From NCBI RefSeq assembly GCF_001438845.1, contig NZ_JQCL01000015.1:1-64000 (forward strand): a stretch of 64,000 nucleotides of DNA. The letters are read 5' to 3'. The notes beneath the pieces were generated by a model. It was not told the origin of the DNA, did not search any database, and saw only the letters and a list, made by a program, of their open reading frames with translations. The position numbers and the translations under genes were made by a program. This DNA is from Lactiplantibacillus xiangfangensis. GTDB lineage: Bacteria > Bacillota > Bacilli > Lactobacillales > Lactobacillaceae. This document shows, piece by piece, positions 58,869 through 64,000 of this stretch (position 1 is its first letter; each line of letters opens with the position of its first letter).

Positions 58869-59840
58869 ATGGCGAAACGAATTAGTTTTAACTTTAAATG
58901 GGTCGCGTTGCTCGCCACCCTAGTATTTAGTTTAGGCAGCTGGCAGGCCATGGCGCACGCCGACGATACCAGCGATGAACCGATTGTCACACTGGGAAGT
59001 AGCCTAACCAGCAGTCAAAAGTCAGGCACCATCAAGACGTTAACAAGTGCTTTAAGTAATGCCGACAACTACCAAACTTTAACCGTCAACGGGGACACCT
59101 TGGTCAAATACTTGAACCCAGCCGGTGAAAGTTTCACGAGTAGTTCGGGCGTTTGGTCCAGTGCGATGATTGAAAAGACCAGTTCCGGTTCGGGGATCAA
59201 CGTTAAAATTCTCGACTATAATGGGAGTAACAATATCACGACCATTACGGCTGATCAATATAAAAACGCGGCGTTAACCGCGGGGATTGCGGATGCCAAC
59301 ATTTACATCACGTCCGCTACGCCGATTGATGGCTCGGGTGCCCTTGCCGGGATTTACGCCGCTTACGCTAAGAACGGTAATAGTTTAAACGCTAAACAAG
59401 TCAGTGCCGCCCAAGACGAATTGGGGACACTGAGTGGAATTACTAAGGATAATAAGAACAAAGACGGCTACACCGATGCACAGTTAAACAATGCGGTGGC
59501 TGGCGCTAAGCAAGAAATGGCTAAAAAAGGTAGCAATGTCACCAAAAACGAAATTACAACGATTGTTAACCAACAAATCACCAATAATAACTTAACTAAT
59601 GTCATTACTAACAATCAGAAGACTCAAATCATTAACTTACTAGTTAAGGTCAGAGACTCGGGCGCGCTAGATTCATCTAGTTTTAAGAACCAAGCAAGCT
59701 CCCTCATGAAAAATATCCAGTCTAACGCTAAGGGTGTTTTCAATAAGCTTAATACCAAAGAAAATCAAAATTTACTCCAAAAGATTTGGGACGCAATTAT
59801 GAACTTCTTCAGTTCGATTTTTAAATCCATTTTTGGATAA
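58869..59840 (+). CDS. Secreted DUF1002 protein
   Basis: 323 residues with a signal peptide (cut after about AHA at 30). The rest is the DUF1002 domain (YpuA-like, first half with VTLGSSLTSSQKSGTIKTL) and an Asn/Thr/Lys-rich second half with a hydrophobic C-terminal helix (FFSSIFKSIFG). Cell-envelope protein of unknown role. GGAGG precedes the ATG. Monocistronic. Confidence 0.88.
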   Translation: MAKRISFNFKWVALLATLVFSLGSWQAMAHADDTSDEPIVTLGSSLTSSQKSGTIKTLTSALSNADNYQTLTVNGDTLVKYLNPAGESFTSSSGVWSSAMIEKTSSGSGINVKILDYNGSNNITTITADQYKNAALTAGIADANIYITSATPIDGSGALAGIYAAYAKNGNSLNAKQVSAAQDELGTLSGITKDNKNKDGYTDAQLNNAVAGAKQEMAKKGSNVTKNEITTIVNQQITNNNLTNVITNNQKTQIINLLVKVRDSGALDSSSFKNQASSLMKNIQSNAKGVFNKLNTKENQNLLQKIWDAIMNFFSSIFKSIFG

Positions 59841-59884
59841 TTGATTCTTAATAAAGGGCTGTAACTTAACTAACTCTTGAAAAC

Positions 59885-59922
59885 AGACGTCTAACCAAAA
59901 TTTGGCTGGACGTCTATTTTTC
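59885..59922 (+). terminator. Terminator of the DUF1002 gene
   Basis: AGACGTC pairs with GACGTCT, with an inner CCA/TGG, followed by a T-rich stretch. Confidence 0.75.
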
Positions 59923-59937
59923 TGTTCATGCACATCT

Positions 59938-60166
59938 TAACTGTATCAATCCATAGTAACAAGTAACAGTCAGATTATCTTACCAACAAAATTCCGGCAA
60001 GTTAACGACTTAATTCCTGCCGATAAGGTCAAAATCTTCAAGACACAAACACCGGTGAAATTCGTGCAAACTTAATAAATAACCGGACAGCCTTAGTTGG
60101 GACGCAGCACTAAAAGATATCCCCATTAAATACGCTGCTGAACTTATTTCTAGATTCACCAAATAG
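59938..60166 (+). pseudogene. Decayed AbrB-type antitoxin gene
   Basis: Frame 1 (59953-60072) reads VTSNSQIILPTKFRQVND then ADKVKIF, matching VTSKGQITLPTKFRQANG..GDKVKL of the antitoxin at 47719. Two stop codons (60073-60078) follow; after a shift, frame 2 (60083-60163) reads PDSLSWDAALKDIP against EDSLTWDEILKDIP. No start or ribosome site, and no Fic gene beside it. A second, dead copy of the antitoxin. Confidence 0.8.
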
Positions 60167-60169
60167 ACT

Positions 60170-60703
60170 TTAAGAATGGACAAACTTAGCAACCTGTTGA
60201 CCTAAGTATTCCGGTGATTCAATCAAACCATCATTAACCCAACGAATGGACATGTTAACGACGGCACCAGAAAAGAAGTCTAGGTAATATGGTTCGGCTA
60301 ATTTTGAACTGTGGTTGTCGAGACGTTTTTGTTTAAGTAGTAATTGAAAAACAGTTTGAAAAGTTTGCAACAAGATATTTATTTTATTATTTTTAATCAG
60401 CAACTGATAAGTCTTCACGCCAGTTTTGGTCAGTTTAAAATAGTGAGTCATTAAAGTAGCCAAGTCAACTTGAACCGTACTACTAGGCAGACGACGCAAA
60501 TAATGCAGCATCGCTTGCGCTTGAGCGGCTAAAATAATTTGATCAAAGTTTTGATAATGACGATAAAAATAGGTTCGCGAAACGTTCGCATTTTGACAAA
60601 GTTCAGTAATTGAAATACTTATCATGGGTTTTTGAGACATTAATTGTAATAGGGCCTGATAGATTGCTTTTAAATTTTGTTGCTTTTTTTCTTGTGGACT
60701 CAT
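60170..60703 (-). CDS. TetR-family regulator
   Basis: 177 residues. HTH (about 7-52) ISITELCQNANVSRTYFYRHYQNF; C-terminal domain like TetR_C_33 with PYYLDFFSGAVVNMSIRWVNDG, typical of DhaS-like/firmicute TetR. Start ATG 60703 with GGAG about 13 nt upstream, or TTG 60712 closer to it. Divergent from a membrane protein gene that it may control through the palindrome at 60777-60793. Confidence 0.85.
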   Translation of the reverse strand: MSPQEKKQQNLKAIYQALLQLMSQKPMISISITELCQNANVSRTYFYRHYQNFDQIILAAQAQAMLHYLRRLPSSTVQVDLATLMTHYFKLTKTGVKTYQLLIKNNKINILLQTFQTVFQLLLKQKRLDNHSSKLAEPYYLDFFSGAVVNMSIRWVNDGLIESPEYLGQQVAKFVHS

Positions 60704-60776
60704 TGGTAACAATATCTCCTTTTTTGTAACCCAAAGCTAGCATAAGTGTAGCCTACTTTATAAACTAGTGATAACA

Positions 60777-60793
60777 CTTTTCATTTCGAAAAG
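60777..60793. promoter_or_regulatory. Candidate TetR operator
   Basis: CTTTTC-ATTTC-GAAAAG, a perfect inverted repeat with 5-bp centre, midway between the divergent TetR and membrane protein genes. Confidence 0.5.
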
Positions 60794-60844
60794 AGTAACT
60801 CTAAAAAACGTGTATTTAGAAGAAACAGTAAGGATGATAATAGA

Positions 60845-61363
60845 ATGGAAAATTTAACATTTACGAACTTAGTTTTAGGCGGTTGGCTTTTAATCACTGT
60901 TATTCGGCGCCAAATTGCACCCCGGGTGATTCGGTTTAAAGCAAATTTTTACATTTTAATCGTCCTATTGGGAATAGCGTCAGTTGGTGATGCGTTTACC
61001 AAACAGCATTTGCAGATTACCCCAGTCCAAGGACTGATTTTTGGTCTCCTGAGCCTGGTCAGTGCAATTGGGTTTGCACTTTTACGAGCATGGTCTTATC
61101 ATTTCTGGGTCAATGAAGATGGGATGGTAATGCGTCAGGGAAGTTGGGTAACTATTTTATGGTGGATTCTAGGAATTGGGGTTCATTTAGGGGTCGATCA
61201 ATTGTGGACCGGTAGTAGTGTAACATTGTTACTATACCTTGGAATTACTTTGGCTGTGCAACGTGGTTGGGTCTGGTGGCTAGCGAGCCGAATTTATCCG
61301 AATGAAATTAAAGCTAACGCTCGACAGCAATCAACTGAAAGACGTCATCGGCGACGCTCTTAA
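60845..61363 (+). CDS. Membrane protein, CcdC/DUF1453-like
   Basis: 172 residues with four to five helices and a basic C-terminal tail (RRHRRRS). The layout and the central RAWSYHFWVNEDGMVMRQGSW loop recall CcdC/DUF1453-like proteins. Function unknown. Divergent from the TetR gene, thus a likely target. The ribosome site before the ATG is weak (AAGGATGATA). Confidence 0.6.
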   Translation: MENLTFTNLVLGGWLLITVIRRQIAPRVIRFKANFYILIVLLGIASVGDAFTKQHLQITPVQGLIFGLLSLVSAIGFALLRAWSYHFWVNEDGMVMRQGSWVTILWWILGIGVHLGVDQLWTGSSVTLLLYLGITLAVQRGWVWWLASRIYPNEIKANARQQSTERRHRRRS

Positions 61364-61453
61364 TCACTAACCCAATATACCAAGAGTCTGGAAAAAAATT
61401 CCTACCTTTTTTGAGCTTAAGTATATCCCACTATTTTTAAGGCATTGAGCCCC

Positions 61454-61501
61454 CCAAAAAAAGTGGTGTCAATCGCCACAGACCGGCAATTGACACCACT
61501 T
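61454..61501 (-). terminator. Terminator of the DUF4767 lipoprotein gene
   Basis: On the minus strand AAGTGGTGTCAAT pairs with ATTGACACCACTT, followed by T7. Confidence 0.9.
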
Positions 61502-61520
61502 ACTTATTTAGATTATAGGT

Positions 61521-62642
61521 TTAGTAGGGCTTATAATAGGCAATATTGTCAAACTTTTTAGTGCCTTGTTGCTTTGCCATCGCCGCTGTACGGTAAAATG
61601 TCATGTCGCATAAGACCTCCGCGCCCCCAGCATTAATTAATACGTCCGTTGACTTGCCATTAACGGTCTCTTGCTTAACGCCGTAATACGTACCGTCACC
61701 AGCGCCCTGATTCCAACCACGCACATCAATCAGCTTGATACCGTCGCGATTAAACACGCTACCAACTCGGCCCCAGTCGCCATGAATATCAGACCGATCA
61801 TCGGGGTCACTGCCATTATCGTTATACCAAGTAATCGTAGAAGGCTTTTCACCTGCAAACGATTCTGTAACTGTGTGTGCCGTAATCGTTGTCGTGTTCA
61901 TCTTACCCTTGTCATCAACTGAGTACCAAGTCCCCTGCATTGACGAGCTAATGTCGTACGGCTTTGGTTTGTTACTATCACTGCTACTGTCCTTAGTTGT
62001 CGTCTTCTGACTCTTAGTTGGAGTTGTTGCTGACTGACCATTCACAATTTTACTGAACCCGTCGGCTAAATCCGTATTGGCCGTGGTTTTAAAGTAAACT
62101 TTATTTTCTTCGTTACCCTGATTTTGCTCAGTAATCAAAACCACTGGCTCGCCCTTATGCAAAGTAAACAGGTAGAGGTGTGAGCCCATTGAGTTTTCAT
62201 GCTCTGAGTCCGAGTAGATCGCCACAACTTCGTAATCAACCGGACCCTTCCCATTATCGGACCAAGCAAAAGTCGCAGCTTGATTATTAGCCATTAAATT
62301 ATCTTTCTTAAATTGGGCCGGATACTTCAACCCGTAAAAGTCCGTGTTATTATTCGGACCGTAGCTGTCGTATTCTTGCTTCATCGTCGTTCCCCAACTA
62401 TCCATGAAGGAAGATAGCTGTTGGCTCTTCTCATCGTTCCAAAGGCCACCCTTCTGGCTAGTACTGTGCTCGTCTGACACTGATGGTCGAGCGGCCAGCT
62501 TGCCAACGGACGATGACTTACTTTTAGCTACCTTAGACGATGAACTGGACTTGGGCTGTGACGACGTATTGCTCCCCTGATTGCTGCAAGCCGCCAGTAA
62601 ACCGCTTAAAACACTGACCACAATAATGATACCCTTCCGCAT
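61521..62642 (-). CDS. DUF4767 lipoprotein
   Basis: 373-residue lipoprotein. Lipobox LLAAC with Cys19; a Ser/Lys-rich linker (about 20-65); the DUF4767 domain (about 66-205) starting GLWNDEKSQQLSSFM; a second Ser/Thr linker and a C-terminal domain (about 230-373) with MQGTWYSVDDKGKM. Common in lactobacilli, role unknown, anchored on the outer face of the membrane. Confidence 0.9.
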   Translation of the reverse strand: MRKGIIIVVSVLSGLLAACSNQGSNTSSQPKSSSSSKVAKSKSSSVGKLAARPSVSDEHSTSQKGGLWNDEKSQQLSSFMDSWGTTMKQEYDSYGPNNNTDFYGLKYPAQFKKDNLMANNQAATFAWSDNGKGPVDYEVVAIYSDSEHENSMGSHLYLFTLHKGEPVVLITEQNQGNEENKVYFKTTANTDLADGFSKIVNGQSATTPTKSQKTTTKDSSSDSNKPKPYDISSSMQGTWYSVDDKGKMNTTTITAHTVTESFAGEKPSTITWYNDNGSDPDDRSDIHGDWGRVGSVFNRDGIKLIDVRGWNQGAGDGTYYGVKQETVNGKSTDVLINAGGAEVLCDMTFYRTAAMAKQQGTKKFDNIAYYKPY

Positions 62643-62773
62643 TTTTGTGAACCCCTTTTAAATAGATTGATTTACATTTTTATTAAAGCACTTTAAAATT
62701 AGCAATTCAATTTTGATTGACACTAATCTGGTCACCGTGTTCACTACTGCGTTTCCACAGGCACCCCTAGCCT

Positions 62774-62811
62774 AAAAAATGGCCCAGCAACAAAAATTGC
62801 TGAACCATCTT
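62774..62811 (-). terminator. Terminator of the MarR gene
   Basis: On the minus strand ATGG..CAGCAA pairs with TTGCTG..CCAT, followed by T6. Confidence 0.8.
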
Positions 62812-62818
62812 AAATGTA

Positions 62819-63316
62819 TTACGCTTCTGCGCGTTTAATATCTGTATAAGTCGTCTTCTTGGATTGTTTGCTGGCGTTTTCGTTAACAAACTTGTCCATG
62901 AATTCATCAACTAAGTCTAACGTTTGATACTGCTTAGCTAAATTGAAAGACTGACGCCATTCACGGTTACGTTGTAACAGTTCAGTAAAGACTTCGTGTT
63001 CAACCCGTGCCCCTTCTGGCGTTAACTTCAATACTTTATTACGCCGATCATGATCTTCGGCTTCTTGGTATAAGTAGTCTTTACGTAACAAACGGCCAAT
63101 TAACCGTGAGATAGCTGACCGAGTGACACCGTGACTTTCAGCGATATCCATCAAACGAATTTTACCCTTAGCTTCTGCAATATCGTATAAGATGTAAAAT
63201 TCGTCTAACGTAATCCCGTGTTCTGTGGCTGGTTCCGCAAACATATCCGACAAGTTTTTAAAGCCATGTAAGTACATGTGGCTAAATCGGTTAAAAAATT
63301 CCATATCGTCATTCAT
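62819..63316 (-). CDS. MarR-family regulator
   Basis: 165 residues. Winged helix (about 35-105): GKIRLMDIAESHGVTRSAISRLIGRLLRKDYLYQEAEDHDRR in parts shows the recognition helix and the DxR wing. C-terminal dimer helices follow. ATG 63316 with AAAGGGAG 8 nt upstream. Monocistronic. Regulon unknown. Confidence 0.9.
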   Translation of the reverse strand: MNDDMEFFNRFSHMYLHGFKNLSDMFAEPATEHGITLDEFYILYDIAEAKGKIRLMDIAESHGVTRSAISRLIGRLLRKDYLYQEAEDHDRRNKVLKLTPEGARVEHEVFTELLQRNREWRQSFNLAKQYQTLDLVDEFMDKFVNENASKQSKKTTYTDIKRAEA

Positions 63317-63486
63317 TTTCAAGTCTCCCTTTCATTCTAAAAACCGAATTATTACTCAAGCAACCTCTTCATAATTCGCCCCATAGCTTTTTCTAAAAAA
63401 ATTAGTAAGCGTCGTTCATCATTTCCCCGCTTTAAAGTGTACTAGTATATTTTAAGGAATACAAGTTTTTAAGGTTACTTTTAATA

Positions 63487-64000
63487 TTAAATTTGTATTT
63501 CAGCACGTAAATTAATCGTGGAATGTTCGTGTAAATTGGTAATAAAGGCTTGATAGTACCGATCCGTACAATACTTAGCCGTACTCAAGTAGATCTGATT
63601 AATCTTTTGCGAGTCCTCACCTAATAATAGGTAGAACGCATGATCAATATTCTCTGCAATCCCCTCGACACTAGCTCTAAGAAGCTTACGCTTAAAGAAC
63701 ACGGCCATCCCACCAGATACGGCAAAGTTGGTGGCGTATCTAATCGTCAAGGTCTCACCGTCGACCCCAATCGCTTCAAGCCAGTCCAAGGTCACCAAGA
63801 CGATCTCCGTCGTCAGCTCCGGACTTTCAAACACATCTTTAATAAAATGTTCGATGGTCGGGTTCTCATCTAGCATCCGCAGTAAGAATCCCATTTGGAT
63901 CATGGTTCGTTGTTCAGGTGAAAGTGCCGTCAACTGCTCATTTCCGTAAACAAATGCACTAAGCATTAATTCATTCAGCATGGTACTTAGCAAAACAATT
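63487..64000 (-). CDS. Partial gene, possible C-terminal part of a TetR-type regulator
   Basis: The frame is open to the right edge, so the N-terminus is outside the window (first in-window start codon TTG 63993). The visible 168 residues are helical, with LRMLDENPTIEHFIKDVFESPEL and an unusual FKRKLLRASVEGIAENIDHAFYLL. This suits the ligand-binding domain of a TetR regulator, but no HTH is in view; assignment is weak. Confidence 0.5.
   Translation of the reverse strand, partial: IVLLSTMLNELMLSAFVYGNEQLTALSPEQRTMIQMGFLLRMLDENPTIEHFIKDVFESPELTTEIVLVTLDWLEAIGVDGETLTIRYATNFAVSGGMAVFFKRKLLRASVEGIAENIDHAFYLLLGEDSQKINQIYLSTAKYCTDRYYQAFITNLHEHSTINLRAEIQI

Noticed and set aside
60010-60192. 60-codon minus-strand frame
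   Set aside because: Antisense to the decayed antitoxin, no start signal.
1-64000. CRISPR array, prophage, tRNA genes, complete insertion sequences
   Set aside because: No regular direct repeats with spacers, no phage structural or integrase genes, no tRNA cloverleaf noticed, and only one transposase fragment.

Overview
The window looks like chromosomal DNA of a low-GC lactic acid bacterium, most probably Lactiplantibacillus plantarum or a very close relative. Evidence from the sequence: Firmicute-type ribosome binding sites with frequent TTG/GTG starts, a surface protein ending in an LPQTxE sorting signal, perfect CcpA (cre) boxes, a CIRCE box, a T-box leader, a purine riboswitch, the CopB/CopY pair next to a Bsh3-like acylase, an Hsp20 and a pyruvate formate-lyase pair. 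The species call rests on recalled gene content, not on a search.

Layout. 1-340: minus-strand tandem promoters and leader of an rRNA operon that leaves the window to the left, divergent from a VanZ-like gene. 1-8 kb: serine hydrolase, pflB-pflA, a SufT-like gene, a gene-free 0.86-kb stretch that holds a candidate ~600-nt structured RNA, and an aldo/keto reductase. pflB, the RNA and the reductase each have a cre box overlapping their -35 element. 8-15 kb: small hypotheticals, a sortase-anchored mini-protein, a BCCT osmolyte transporter and a P1B metal ATPase. 15-22 kb: adenine deaminase behind a purine riboswitch, a frameshifted SIS-domain gene, a NhaC-family transporter behind a T-box whose specifier reads as Tyr, a DUF915 hydrolase and PgpA. 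22-33 kb: Spx paralogue, DNA repair enzymes (AAG, MutY, UDG-like; the last two lack Fe-S cysteines), Hsp20 with CIRCE, small proteins, a DMT permease and tandem VIT1-type transporters. 33-38 kb: Bsh3-like acylase, copper ATPase CopB and repressor CopY with operator palindromes. 38-47 kb: MFS and NCS1 permeases, a CPBP protease, hydrolases and a nucleoside deoxyribosyltransferase. 47-49 kb: a small mobile-looking patch with a transposase remnant, an AbrB-type antitoxin and a Fic protein whose catalytic His is Gln. 49-64 kb: P2-type ATPase, 5'-nucleotidase family protein, aldo/keto reductase, ThrE-like pair, UppP, macro-domain protein, four regulators, a DUF1002 secreted protein, a decayed second AbrB antitoxin and a DUF4767 lipoprotein.

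The most unusual content is between genes. Five diverged copies of a ~175-bp element (A) are present. Three have a second, ~90-170-bp hairpin element (B) at a fixed distance, and one has a fragment of B. Base pairs in the long helices are kept by compensatory changes between copies, so these look like selected or mobile RNA-forming repeats. A third repeat family (C) has one full and two partial copies. No tRNA, CRISPR array, complete insertion sequence or prophage was seen.
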